Virus record (IMG/VR): IMGVR_UViG_3300025674_000146
Span: 1 to 36,846 of that record
DNA: 36,846 bases
Direction: 5' to 3' (one strand)
DNA from: a virus
Shown one piece after another: positions 1-7,164 of this stretch (within the stretch, counting starts at the first letter, position 1; each line of letters opens with the position of its first letter). The notes below the pieces were generated by a model. It saw only the letters and a list, made by a program, of their open reading frames with translations. It was not told the DNA's origin and ran no database searches. A program made the position numbers and the translations under genes.

Positions 1-126
1 CCAGCGGGGTTGTCTCCGACTGGTGGTAGGGTGAGTTCGCGTGGCCTCCGTGCCCGGTCTGCTTTTCCTTTCTCCTTTGGGCGGGCTGGGGTGCGGGGGC
101 CACGCCCATTTTTGCGCCCATTTTTG
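1..126. repeat. Terminal direct repeat, left copy
   Basis: These 126 bases are identical to 36715-36840. The copies diverge right after, where the left copy reads GGCTTC and the right copy CGCCCG. The repeat ends inside a short tandem run of CCCATTTTTG units. An overlap of this length is expected when a circular or circularly permuted phage genome is assembled, but a real short terminal repeat cannot be excluded. No convincing gene lies here. Confidence 0.9.
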
Positions 127-135
127 GGCTTCGAT

Positions 136-348
136 AAAGCTTGGCACCGGACATACCGTGAGGGTCCCCCCGGCGAGCGTCAGCGAGCCGGGGACCCGAT
201 GTCCCGTAAACCTTGGCAACGGTTCGTTTGTCTAGGGGGGTGCCAAGGTTTCTGAAACCGGGGTTTTCCCTTTGTTTGTATGGGATTAAACCCTGGCAGC
301 GGACCCCTTCTCGTGGAGGGTGTTTGCCAGGGTTTATTGCCAGGGTTT
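136..348. repeat. Cluster of 11-bp inverted and direct repeats (possible origin or operator)
   Basis: The motif AAACCYTGGCA occurs in both orientations. Plus-strand copies are at 208-218 and 288-298, with a weaker one at 136-146 (AAAGCTTGGCA). Inverted copies (TGCCARGGTTT) are at 241-251, 325-335 and 338-348. Copies 208/241 match each other with CTT/AAG, and copies 288/325/338 with CCT/AGG, so the spaced pairs form perfect palindromes. The last copy overlaps the stop codon of the primase-helicase gene. The cluster lies in a convergent gap with no gene, next to the replication initiator. Iterons of an origin, or operators, are the simplest readings. Paired copies could also form terminator-like hairpins. 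Confidence 0.6.
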
Positions 349-2179
349 AGAGACTCTTTTCGGTACGTTCGTAGGTTGCCCGTCGGCCTCGCCCACCGCC
401 TTCGCTGTAGATTAAGAACCCTTCTCGGACACCTTGTGCGAGCATGTCTCGGGTGCGCTTTTGTCCTGCCCCGCTGTAGTGGGTCGCTTCTGCCGGTGTC
501 ATCGGCCCGTGCTTCTCTATGGCGTCCAGTAGGTCGCGCAGGTTGCCCCGTTCCTGATCGTTCTGGAGGTTCGATAGGCGTAGGGCGGCGGACTCATACT
601 CGGGGACCGAATACATTTCCAGCTTCATCGGGCGCCCCGCTTCGGCGTCTCGCATCTTGTCGAAGTGGAGGGTGATCTCGGGGAGTTCGGCGTCCCGGGT
701 CACGAGGATCGAACTGTTGACGGTCGATTGGTAGACGGACGAGCCGCGTGGCCCGTTCGCTACCGACTTGCCGGTGTGGTGTACGGCGAGGACGGTGGCG
801 GGTGCGTCGTTAGCGAGGACGGTGAGCGCCGTCGTGATCTCGGACATTTCTTGCGCCGAGTTCTCATCTATGCCGCCGCTGAACATATTCAGGGTGTCTA
901 CGACGATGAACGTGAACCCCTTCTCTCGGACGTAGCGGGTCAGTCCGTCTAGCGTGGCCTGATCTCGGAGCGAGTGCCCGTAGGCGTCGCTGAACGTGAT
1001 GTTTTGACGAGGGTCAAGGTTCGGGTGCTCATGTAGCCACGCTGCGATGCGTTTCTTGTAGCCCCGGATGCCTTCCCCGACGAGATAGAGGACGTTCTGC
1101 CGCTTCGACTGCTGGCCGTACCAGTCGGCCCCGGACGCCAGCGTCAGGGTCAGGTCGATGCACACGAACGTCTTGCCGATGCCGGTCGGCCCGTAGATGG
1201 ACGAGAACACACCTTCAGGGATCGCATCCTTCACTGCCCATTCAAGGTCGGGCAGTCGGGAGATGGCGTCTAGGTCAAGTGCGATCGCTTCCCATCCCGT
1301 CTTTGATTCTTCGGCGTCGTTGTCTGCGACTGCCGCTTGTTGTTCTCGCACCCATTCTGCCAGTTCGACGGATTGGGCGGCGCGTTCTTGTTCGGTGAGG
1401 TGGGTGCGGTATCCGCCGTAGCGGGCTTCTGCGGCTCTGTCTGCGGCTGCGAGGTCTCCGTCGTGGTGGAGGTGTGCGTAGACGTGGAGTGCGTCATACG
1501 GCGTCTCCTCGCTGAATACGGGGTCGCTGGAGGTGTGGCAGTAGAACACGCCGGTGGCGACTGCGCCGACGGTGCCGCTTGTGCCTTCGGTTTTGCCGGG
1601 GCGAATAACGTGGATTACCCCGTCTCGGTTGGTGTGGCCGATGGTCCATCCGAGCTGTTCTAGGTAGGCGGCGGTGTCGGCGTTTGTGGCGTGCCCGTTG
1701 AACCGGTCCCATGCTGCCGGTGATTGTTGGAGTTCTTCCCGGGGTGTTGAGGGTGCGGCTTTTGTGTGGGGACGTAGGAAGTTGAGGACGGTGGCGGGTG
1801 CGAGCGGGATGGAGTCCAGCGTCGGGATCGTTCCGGCGTATCCGGGGGTTGGTGGGGCTACGACGAACCCGCCGTCGCCTCGCACGTCGATCCCTTTAGG
1901 GAATGAGTTGGCGTTGGTGAACGATCCGTCTACCCGCATGTAGATATGGCGCCCACCCCGAGGCGTTGTTACTTGCGGGTAACTCGTGAAGTCTACGTCT
2001 CCGAGTTCGGGACGAACTTCTTGCCACGCTTCATAGTCGTCGATGTCGATGACGACGAGGCCCTTGCCGGTAGCGATCCCGACGTTGCCGTTGGTCTCTA
2101 CCTTCCCTGCTTTTGTTTGCCAGTCGCTGATCGCTGGCTCTTTCGTTCCCGGCTTCAGAGGAAACAGACGGTCCTTCAC
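347..2179 (-). CDS. Primase-polymerase / RepA-like helicase fusion
   Basis: This 610-residue protein probably starts and drives phage DNA replication. The N-terminal third looks like a bifunctional primase-polymerase (AEP) domain: an acidic VIDIDD motif at residues 43-48, a GGRHIY motif at 75-80 and a glycine-rich VRGDGG segment near 99-104. The C-terminal half is a RecA-fold ATPase with Walker A GPTGIGKT (330-337) and Walker B FIVVDT (424-429), as in RepA/DnaB-type hexameric helicases. The last 60 residues look like a small helical DNA-binding tail. The start codon overlaps the stop of the upstream gene (ATGA). No separate DNA polymerase is present, so host polymerase probably extends the forks. 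The domain calls are firm; the division of labour is inferred. Confidence 0.88.
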   Translation of the reverse strand: MKDRLFPLKPGTKEPAISDWQTKAGKVETNGNVGIATGKGLVVIDIDDYEAWQEVRPELGDVDFTSYPQVTTPRGGRHIYMRVDGSFTNANSFPKGIDVRGDGGFVVAPPTPGYAGTIPTLDSIPLAPATVLNFLRPHTKAAPSTPREELQQSPAAWDRFNGHATNADTAAYLEQLGWTIGHTNRDGVIHVIRPGKTEGTSGTVGAVATGVFYCHTSSDPVFSEETPYDALHVYAHLHHDGDLAAADRAAEARYGGYRTHLTEQERAAQSVELAEWVREQQAAVADNDAEESKTGWEAIALDLDAISRLPDLEWAVKDAIPEGVFSSIYGPTGIGKTFVCIDLTLTLASGADWYGQQSKRQNVLYLVGEGIRGYKKRIAAWLHEHPNLDPRQNITFSDAYGHSLRDQATLDGLTRYVREKGFTFIVVDTLNMFSGGIDENSAQEMSEITTALTVLANDAPATVLAVHHTGKSVANGPRGSSVYQSTVNSSILVTRDAELPEITLHFDKMRDAEAGRPMKLEMYSVPEYESAALRLSNLQNDQERGNLRDLLDAIEKHGPMTPAEATHYSGAGQKRTRDMLAQGVREGFLIYSEGGGRGRRATYERTEKSL

Positions 2180-2472
2180 TCGGCGTCCTCCTCATCTGCG
2201 AGGCTGCACCCGTAGGCGCACGCTGCGTACCCGGCGAGGTCGATCCAGTGGTCGCTAAGTGTGGGCGACGTGTACGCCCTAGCCACCTTCACCATCACCA
2301 TCATCATCGCTACGTCAAGCCGGTCGAATTCGCACCCCGGCTTGTAAGCGTTCCAGAGTCGCGCGATGTCAGCGAAGTTGTCCTCTGGGTCCCCGTAATC
2401 GTTGTTGCGATCTTGCGTCACCGCATCCAGCGCCTTGTTCAGCACTGTCTCACGGTTGTTTCGTGAAGTCAT
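2176..2472 (-). CDS. DUF6378-like phage protein
   Basis: This 98-residue protein has the pattern RNNDYGDPEDNF near residues 22-33 followed by LWNAYKPG, then a helical segment rich in Met and Val (DVAMMMVMVKVAR), which matches my memory of the DUF6378 family common in phage replication modules. Its biochemical role is unknown; the helical build recalls MazG-type nucleotide hydrolases, but that link is speculative. A clear GGAGG ribosome binding site lies six bases before the ATG, just after a strong hairpin. The gene overlaps the primase-helicase gene and probably shares its message. Confidence 0.65.
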   Translation of the reverse strand: MTSRNNRETVLNKALDAVTQDRNNDYGDPEDNFADIARLWNAYKPGCEFDRLDVAMMMVMVKVARAYTSPTLSDHWIDLAGYAACAYGCSLADEEDAE

Positions 2473-2492
2473 GATCCCTCCTTTAGAGATGG

Positions 2493-2531
2493 AAAGGCCC
2501 CCGTCGCCCGTGGGTAGCGACGGGGGCCTTT
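2493..2531 (-). terminator. Perfect 15-bp stem-loop between early genes
   Basis: AAAGGCCCCCGTCGC (2493-2507) pairs perfectly with GCGACGGGGGCCTTT (2517-2531) around a 9-base loop. It lies after the ssDNA-binding gene and before the DUF6378 and primase-helicase genes. The A and T runs at the stem ends make it look like a terminator usable in either direction, although it is in the middle of a co-directional operon. Confidence 0.75.
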
Positions 2532-2549
2532 GTCGGGTCCCCTACCTGC

Positions 2550-2963
2550 CTATGCGATCGGAGGCGCGGTGGGGACGGCGGTCGGGGCTGCCTGCGGCGC
2601 AGGTGTCGTTGCCTGCGGCGCTACGGGCGCTGCTTGTGGTGCGGCGGGCGCTGCCCCGACGGTCATTTCGTAGAGCTTCGCTCGGGTGGGCGAGACTCCG
2701 GTGTGGACGATGCGGACGGTGCCGCCGATGACGAGCGAGTCCTTGTTCTGCAACGCAAGGTTGTAGAGCATGGCGTTTTCGCACGACACGCGCTGTTCGG
2801 CACCGTTGGCTTCTCGGATGGTGATGACCGGAACGTCTTTGTCACCGTCGAAGTTCTTTCCGACGGCGAGGTCAACGATCTGGCCTTCGATGGAGTCGCC
2901 AGCGACGGTGAACTTCTTGTAGTTCCCGCCGCCCATTGGCTGAAGGTCGTCAAAGATGGACAT
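2550..2963 (-). CDS. Probable single-stranded DNA-binding protein
   Basis: This 137-residue protein opens with MSIFDDLQPMGGGNYKKF and has a short beta-rich domain of about 100 residues, followed by a disordered tail rich in Ala, Pro and Gln (about 105-137). That layout, a small OB-like domain with a flexible tail, fits phage ssDNA-binding proteins, as does the position between the resolvase and the primase-helicase. The tail lacks the acidic tip of bacterial SSB, ending PTAPPIA. The ribosome binding site is a purine-rich GAAAGAGAAG inside a CTTTCT-type repeat. The assignment rests on layout and context, because no signature motif is visible. Confidence 0.45.
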   Translation of the reverse strand: MSIFDDLQPMGGGNYKKFTVAGDSIEGQIVDLAVGKNFDGDKDVPVITIREANGAEQRVSCENAMLYNLALQNKDSLVIGGTVRIVHTGVSPTRAKLYEMTVGAAPAAPQAAPVAPQATTPAPQAAPTAVPTAPPIA

Positions 2964-2993
2964 TGCTTCTCTTTCTCTTTCTCTTGCTGGGGT

Positions 2994-3275
2994 TCAGGCG
3001 CAGGAGGGTCCTGGCTGATGATCCGCATTTGCGGAGTTCTTAAGCTCTCTCACGTCTGTGAGGGCTGCGTTGTACCCGTCTAGGTACCCGTCGTCGTAGG
3101 ACGAATCGTCGGCAAGGATCGCATCCACCCTCTTGTCGTGCTCCTCATGGGAGATGACGTAGGGCGAGTCGATTACGACGGCGATGATCTCTTCGATGGT
3201 GAACTCATCGGGGACTTCGATGTTCAGGGTTTCAAGGTGGCGCCTTGCCTGTACCGAGATGAAGTCGACGATCAT
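2994..3275 (-). CDS. Hypothetical acidic early protein
   Basis: I do not recognise this 93-residue acidic protein. It contains a predicted helix (VPDEFTIEEIIAVVIDSPY) and a Tyr/Asp-rich patch (SSYDDGYLDGYNAAL) near residues 57-72. An AAGGTGG ribosome binding site lies before the ATG. In the 29 bases between this gene and the resolvase stop, an 11-codon frame (MTYVTSKVGNP) overlaps both neighbours by ATGA. It may be a coupling leader or chance. Confidence 0.7.
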   Translation of the reverse strand: MIVDFISVQARRHLETLNIEVPDEFTIEEIIAVVIDSPYVISHEEHDKRVDAILADDSSYDDGYLDGYNAALTDVRELKNSANADHQPGPSCA

Positions 3276-3303
3276 GGGTTGCCCACCTTACTGGTGACGT
3301 ATG

Positions 3304-3834
3304 TCATTGCAATAGCTCCTTTGGTAGTTCCACTTTGGGTAGCGGGTTGTGTGGCAGCGTTGGCTGCCCGAGTAGTTGTAGCCCGACTTCTCGTAGCCAG
3401 AGTGCGTCGGCTTCGTCGTCGGTGGCGTCGTGGTCAAGCCCGAGGTGTTGTATCGCTGCGGCTTTCATGGCGTCCTTCTTGGCTGCGCCGCTGCCGGTAG
3501 CGAACTTCTTTAGGGCGGTGGGTGCGACTTCGATCCAGGGGGTTTTCATGTCGTCCAGGGTGTCTCGGATGAGGTGTCCGAGGTAACCCAAGTCCTCACG
3601 ACCTTGCCGTGATCCGTAGCTGAAACCTTCCACGACGATGAGATCGCACGACCAGAGGCGGCTGTAGATTTCGGCGGTGATGACTTTGGCCCGGTACCGC
3701 TTCCATTGCTGCGGGTCGAACCGTGCGGGTTTGGTCGGGAACCGGATGGAGTGGGTGATTCCGTCTGGCCTTGCGATGCCGGTGCCGGTGAACGACGGGT
3801 CGATTCCGCCGACACTATTTACCTTTTGCCGCAT
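3304..3834 (-). CDS. RuvC-like Holliday junction resolvase
   Basis: This 176-residue protein has the RNase H fold signature of RuvC-type resolvases. The acidic catalytic residues sit in GGIDPSFTGTG (Asp12), IVVEGFSYG (Glu69) and TDDEADALWL (Asp140 and Asp143). The length is normal for RuvC. Such enzymes resolve four-way junctions during recombination-dependent replication and clear branches before packaging. The gene lies in the recombination segment next to the Cas4-like nuclease and overlaps the 44-residue gene upstream by 20 bases. Confidence 0.85.
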   Translation of the reverse strand: MRQKVNSVGGIDPSFTGTGIARPDGITHSIRFPTKPARFDPQQWKRYRAKVITAEIYSRLWSCDLIVVEGFSYGSRQGREDLGYLGHLIRDTLDDMKTPWIEVAPTALKKFATGSGAAKKDAMKAAAIQHLGLDHDATDDEADALWLREVGLQLLGQPTLPHNPLPKVELPKELLQ

Positions 3835-3949
3835 CTTGCTCCGCCCTCATTTTGAGGATTTGCTCTCGGGTCCAGCAGTCCTCATCTTGCTTAATTGCGT
3901 ACTGTTTGCTGGACCATTCGACCGGTCGCCCTCGCTTCTTGTCACTCAT
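3815..3949 (-). CDS. Small basic hypothetical protein (44 aa)
   Basis: A 44-residue frame begins MSDKKRGRPVEWSSKQ and ends EQDAAKGK. It fills the gap between two tightly packed genes, overlapping the upstream gene by 8 bases and the resolvase gene by 20. KKRGRP resembles an AT-hook-like DNA-binding patch, and DCWTREQILKMR looks like a short helix. A coding call fits the packing and the sensible composition. The function is unknown. Confidence 0.6.
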   Translation of the reverse strand: MSDKKRGRPVEWSSKQYAIKQDEDCWTREQILKMRAEQDAAKGK

Positions 3950-4652
3950 TTGGCCTCATTTCATCGGGCACCTTGAACCCTTTTAGCTTGCCCATCAGCC
4001 AGTCGGTGACGCTCTTGCGGTTCTTCCCGTCGATCTCTGCGATGAGGTGAGCGTGAAGGTGAGCGTTGATCCTGGCTTTGATTTCGGCCACCGTACCTGA
4101 GAGGTCCGTGTCGTCAAGGTAACCCGGGGGGATCAGCAGGTCTTCCTCAACGACACGGACCACCTTCCGCCCGGGGGGTGCGGAGGTTTCAGGTTCTCCT
4201 TCAGGCTGAGGGGGGTCGCCTGCTGGGGAGATTTCTTTAGCGCCGGGGAACGCAATCGTGATGCACTCAACGATGTCGTCGGCTTCTGACATTGCGATCC
4301 AGTCGGCTAGCTGCCGGTAGAACAGCAGTTCGCCGGTGGTGAGCGACGGGAAGTTCCAAGTGTGTGCGACGCCTGCGGCGGCTGCGAACCCTTCAACCAG
4401 CTTGCGCTGCTCAAAGGGCATCTCTTTGATGCGCTGCTCTAGGCGACGCACGTCGGCTTTGGGAGCTTGGGGTTCCCGTTCGACAAGCCACTTGTTTGCC
4501 CGTTCCATGCGCTGCCAGTCGCCGCCGTGGTCGGGGTGTAGTGACCCGCCGACGTAGACGCTGAAGGCGTTAAGGAACTCGGGTGTGTGTTCGTGCGCCT
4601 TGAGCCGTTCCCTGACCGGGCTGCTGTTGTAGACGTATCCCCCGCCGTTCAT
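3942..4652 (-). CDS. Hypothetical early protein
   Basis: I do not recognise this 236-residue protein. Its N-terminal 130 residues look helical (for example DVRRLEQRIKEMPFEQRK). A Pro/Glu-rich linker follows near residues 145-165, then a C-terminal segment of about 70 residues with a His-rich patch (INAHLHAHLIAEI). Its ATG overlaps the TGA of the Cas4-like nuclease gene, so the two are probably translationally coupled. It may partner the nuclease, as recombination mediators do, but no motif shows that. Confidence 0.7.
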   Translation of the reverse strand: MNGGGYVYNSSPVRERLKAHEHTPEFLNAFSVYVGGSLHPDHGGDWQRMERANKWLVEREPQAPKADVRRLEQRIKEMPFEQRKLVEGFAAAAGVAHTWNFPSLTTGELLFYRQLADWIAMSEADDIVECITIAFPGAKEISPAGDPPQPEGEPETSAPPGRKVVRVVEEDLLIPPGYLDDTDLSGTVAEIKARINAHLHAHLIAEIDGKNRKSVTDWLMGKLKGFKVPDEMRPNE

Positions 4653-5548
4653 CAGCTTGTCCAGACCGGTTCGTCAACGTACTTGCGGGCCTTCTCTTTG
4701 CCGTTGCCTGCGGCTGCGATGGCCTTGACCCATTCCAGAACGTCCCTGCCGGTTTCGACAGGGAACATGCGTGCCCAGTCAGGGGTGACCATGAGCACGA
4801 GGGTGCCGATCTCGTTGGGGTCTCCGAGTGTGTCGGACAGGGGTGCGAGGTGTTGCCGTTCGGTGGCGTTCAGCAGGTAGTTGCGGGCGCCTCGGGTCTG
4901 CACCCTCGGCGGGAAGGTGGCGCACCATTCGGCCCATCGGTACGCCGCTAGCTGCGGGGCTACGGCGTCCCCGTAGGGCTTCTGGTCGAACCCTCGGGAG
5001 GTGACCGACGAGTTCTTCGTCTTGGTGTCGCACAGCCAGATGCGTTCGCTGGCGAGGGGGCCTGCCCGGAACTTGAGTGCCATGTCGAACCGTCCGCCGA
5101 CCTTGGCGTAGTCGTTGAACACGGCCTGTTCAATGGCGACCGGCTCCGGTTTGTTTTCCACAAACCATGTGGAAATCTCGTTGATGTACGGACCGAGTTG
5201 TTCGTCCTCGGCGGCGGTCAGGGTCGGGCGGTTCTCCCCAACGAGCCAATGTTCGATGACTTCGTGGAGCTTGGTGCCCCGGTCGGTGGCCCGGAGCGGA
5301 CCCTTCTCGGCGGACGCCTCAAACCGTGCGTTCTTCACTCGCTGGAACGCTGCGTCTGGGTCGGTGGTCGCCATGTGAGCGAGGCTGCCCATGTTTTCAA
5401 TGACCCATTTGGCGGTGGCTTCGACCGTCCAGTTTTCTAGGACCGGGTTGGCGAGCACTTTGGAGGCGACAGTAGAGGCCGACACGAACACTTCGTCGTT
5501 CGGCGCCTTCCTGCCGTTCCATTCGCCCGCCCCGATTGGCTGCTTCAT
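4652..5548 (-). CDS. Cas4/RecB-like PD-(D/E)XK exonuclease
   Basis: This 298-residue protein has the motifs of the PD-(D/E)XK nuclease superfamily as seen in phage Cas4/RecB-type exonucleases. They are a GTKLHEVIEHWL helix with His95, a VAIEQAVF strand with Glu140, GGRFDMAL with Asp155 and IWLCDTKTK with Asp174 and Lys176/178. It probably resects double-stranded ends for recombination and works with the ssDNA-binding protein and the RuvC-like resolvase. No cysteine cluster of a Cas4 iron-sulfur site is obvious. The start overlaps the stop of the 39-residue gene upstream. Confidence 0.8.
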   Translation of the reverse strand: MKQPIGAGEWNGRKAPNDEVFVSASTVASKVLANPVLENWTVEATAKWVIENMGSLAHMATTDPDAAFQRVKNARFEASAEKGPLRATDRGTKLHEVIEHWLVGENRPTLTAAEDEQLGPYINEISTWFVENKPEPVAIEQAVFNDYAKVGGRFDMALKFRAGPLASERIWLCDTKTKNSSVTSRGFDQKPYGDAVAPQLAAYRWAEWCATFPPRVQTRGARNYLLNATERQHLAPLSDTLGDPNEIGTLVLMVTPDWARMFPVETGRDVLEWVKAIAAAGNGKEKARKYVDEPVWTS

Positions 5549-5664
5549 GATGGCTTCCTTCCGAGTAGGAATCTGATAAGGGAGGCTTGCAGTTGGAGGC
5601 GACGGGTCTTGCGGTTCGACTTGAACCAGTCGCTCGGCGGGAAGTGAACGTCACTCTTCTTCAT
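5545..5664 (-). CDS. Small basic hypothetical protein (39 aa)
   Basis: A 39-residue frame begins MKKSDVHFPPSDWFKSNRKT and ends RFLLGRKPS. It fills an otherwise empty gap. It overlaps the excisionase-like gene by 14 bases and the nuclease gene by 4 (ATGA). A GAAGGG ribosome binding site is properly spaced before the ATG. The product is basic and amphipathic. The function is unknown. Confidence 0.6.
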   Translation of the reverse strand: MKKSDVHFPPSDWFKSNRKTRRLQLQASLIRFLLGRKPS

Positions 5665-5833
5665 CGGGTGTCCCTTCGCTGAGGAACTGGGTCACGTCGG
5701 CCTGCGAGTACAACTTCATGTTGTCTCGGGCGAACACGGGCGCAGGGGCCTTGCCTGCTGCTACCCATCGTCCCCATGTTGCTTGGTGGACGCCTGCTTG
5801 TTCTGCGGCGGCGGTGCCGCTGATGAGTTCCAT
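5651..5833 (-). CDS. Excisionase-like helix-turn-helix protein
   Basis: This 60-residue protein has a MerR/HTH_17-type helix-turn-helix: SGTAAAEQAGVHQATWGRWV followed by the wing-like PAPVFARDNMKLYSQADVTQFL. This is the usual form of phage excisionases and small DNA-binding regulators. I chose the ATG at 5833 because GGAGGAG lies just before it; an upstream frame extension exists. It is first in the replication operon and is transcribed away from the integrase, so it could be the excisionase (directionality factor) or an early regulator. I cannot separate these from sequence. Confidence 0.7.
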   Translation of the reverse strand: MELISGTAAAEQAGVHQATWGRWVAAGKAPAPVFARDNMKLYSQADVTQFLSEGTPDEEE

Positions 5834-5956
5834 CTTCTCCTCCATCTCTGCATGGCACCTTGCCACACCGTTTGCGAGGCGTCAAGCATCATTGCTGCTT
5901 GATCCCGGCATGACGGTATGCTACCGTCGCAGAAGCCTCACAACACAAGGAGAACC
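5834..5956. promoter_or_regulatory. Divergent control region with two palindromes
   Basis: This gap separates the excisionase/replication operon from the integrase operon. It has two perfect inverted repeats: TCAAGCA (5882-5888) with TGCTTGA (5896-5902), and GACGGT (5912-5917) with ACCGTC (5923-5928). A plausible plus-strand -10 box, TATGCT, lies at 5917-5922 inside the second palindrome; no well-spaced -35 is convincing. An AAGGAG ribosome binding site precedes the GTG at 5957. Operators of a lysis/lysogeny switch are the likely role. Confidence 0.55.
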
Positions 5957-6229
5957 GTGCCCGAATTTCGGAACGCCACATACGAGACCGTCTACACCGA
6001 GCTAGACGAAGTGCTTGGCAAATCTGCCAGCGTCCACACCCTGTCGATCAGACTTGCGCTCCCCGAGCGCACCATCCGGTCGGCGCTGTCACACCTCTAC
6101 AAGCGGGGCCTCGCAGACAAGCTCACCGCTAACGTCTGGACCACCGACGTAGACGGCGAACTCCACCCCCACAAATGCCGCTGCGTCGAATGCGACCCCG
6201 ACTGGCACCGAGACCTGGCGAGGTTCTGA
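5957..6229 (+). CDS. Winged-helix-like DNA-binding protein
   Basis: This 90-residue protein has a helix-turn-helix pattern, HTLSIRLALPERTIRSALSH (about residues 28-47), followed by LYKRGLADKL and a strand, which together resemble a winged-helix domain. The C-terminal part (HKCRCVECDPDWH) holds Cys and His residues that could bind metal. The GTG start is chosen for its AAGGAG site; an in-frame ATG upstream has no such site. Its TGA overlaps the integrase ATG. As first gene of the integration operon it is the best candidate for a lysogeny regulator. No separate CI-like repressor is visible. Confidence 0.6.
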   Translation: MPEFRNATYETVYTELDEVLGKSASVHTLSIRLALPERTIRSALSHLYKRGLADKLTANVWTTDVDGELHPHKCRCVECDPDWHRDLARF

Positions 6230-7164
6230 TGCTGCGACCAGAGAACCTGCGACGCACCACCGACTCCGCCGAGAAGCGAGCGTGGGCAACCAACCCCTCG
6301 CTCGCCAAACTCATGGACGAATACATCACCTACCGGAGTGCGATGGGCGACTACAACGACCGGACCGCCATCACCGCTCGACGGCGGTTGATGAAGTTCG
6401 CCGCCCACACCGACAAACCCCTTGCCGACATAACCGAAAAGGATGTAAGGGACTGGCTCACGTCGATGGACGTGCGCCCCTCCACCCTCGCCGCCTGCTA
6501 CTCGGCGCTCAACACCTTCATGCAATGGTCGTGCGACGACGGCGTGATCGACCGGAACCCCTGCGTCAAAATCAAACGCCCCAAAGTCGTCGTCGGGGAG
6601 AACCGATCACTCACCGCCAGCGAGGTAGAAGCTGTCCGCCACGAGGCGCAACGGATGAGCGGAGTCAGAGGCCAACTGCTGTTCTCGCTGCTACACGGCG
6701 AGGCGCTGCGAGTCGCTGAAGTCGCCGCCATCCAAGTGGAAGACATTGACTTCGACAACAACTCGCTGTACGTCCGGGGCAAGGGCTACCAAGGGAAGCG
6801 TTCACGGCGCGTCCCGATGTCGCCCAACACCGCCAAGTTCGCCCGCCGCTACATGCGGCTCCGTAAGCACGGCGAACGGGGTCCCCTGCTTCGCAAGCAG
6901 AGCAGCGACGAGCCGTTGAACGTGTCCCGCATCGGAGAGATCGTGACCTCGTGGATGCAGCGGGCCGGTGTCAAGCAAGGCGCCTTTGACGGCGTGTCCG
7001 CTCACGCCCTGCGCCACACGGCAGCGGAGGAGATTGCCGCATCGACCGACAACGTGCGTATCGTTCAGGCGATGCTCGGCCACAAGAACCTCGCCACCAC
7101 CCAAACCTACCTGCGACGAGACGTTGACGGTTTGGACGACGTACAGGCGGCGCGCTTCTCGTGA
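6229..7164 (+). CDS. Tyrosine recombinase integrase
   Basis: This 311-residue protein integrates and excises the prophage. Residues about 25-105 form a SAM-like core-binding domain. The catalytic domain carries Arg161 (EALRVAEV), a probable Lys190 in the GKGYQGK hairpin, His259 and Arg262 (SAHALRHT), His285 (MLGHKN) and nucleophile Tyr294 (TTQTYLRR). All catalytic positions are intact. No N-terminal arm-binding domain is obvious, so it is closer in size to XerC/XerD. The ATG is coupled to the upstream gene (TGATG). The attachment site was not located, although the tRNA-like repeats at 33.4-35.4 kb are candidates. Confidence 0.93.
   Translation: MLRPENLRRTTDSAEKRAWATNPSLAKLMDEYITYRSAMGDYNDRTAITARRRLMKFAAHTDKPLADITEKDVRDWLTSMDVRPSTLAACYSALNTFMQWSCDDGVIDRNPCVKIKRPKVVVGENRSLTASEVEAVRHEAQRMSGVRGQLLFSLLHGEALRVAEVAAIQVEDIDFDNNSLYVRGKGYQGKRSRRVPMSPNTAKFARRYMRLRKHGERGPLLRKQSSDEPLNVSRIGEIVTSWMQRAGVKQGAFDGVSAHALRHTAAEEIAASTDNVRIVQAMLGHKNLATTQTYLRRDVDGLDDVQAARFS

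Noticed and set aside
3013-3040. CTGATGA followed by a TCCGC/GCGGA stem, like a second hammerhead
   Set aside because: GTTC follows the stem instead of GAAA, there is no cleavage triplet and stem I, and it lies on the opposite strand of a coding gene.
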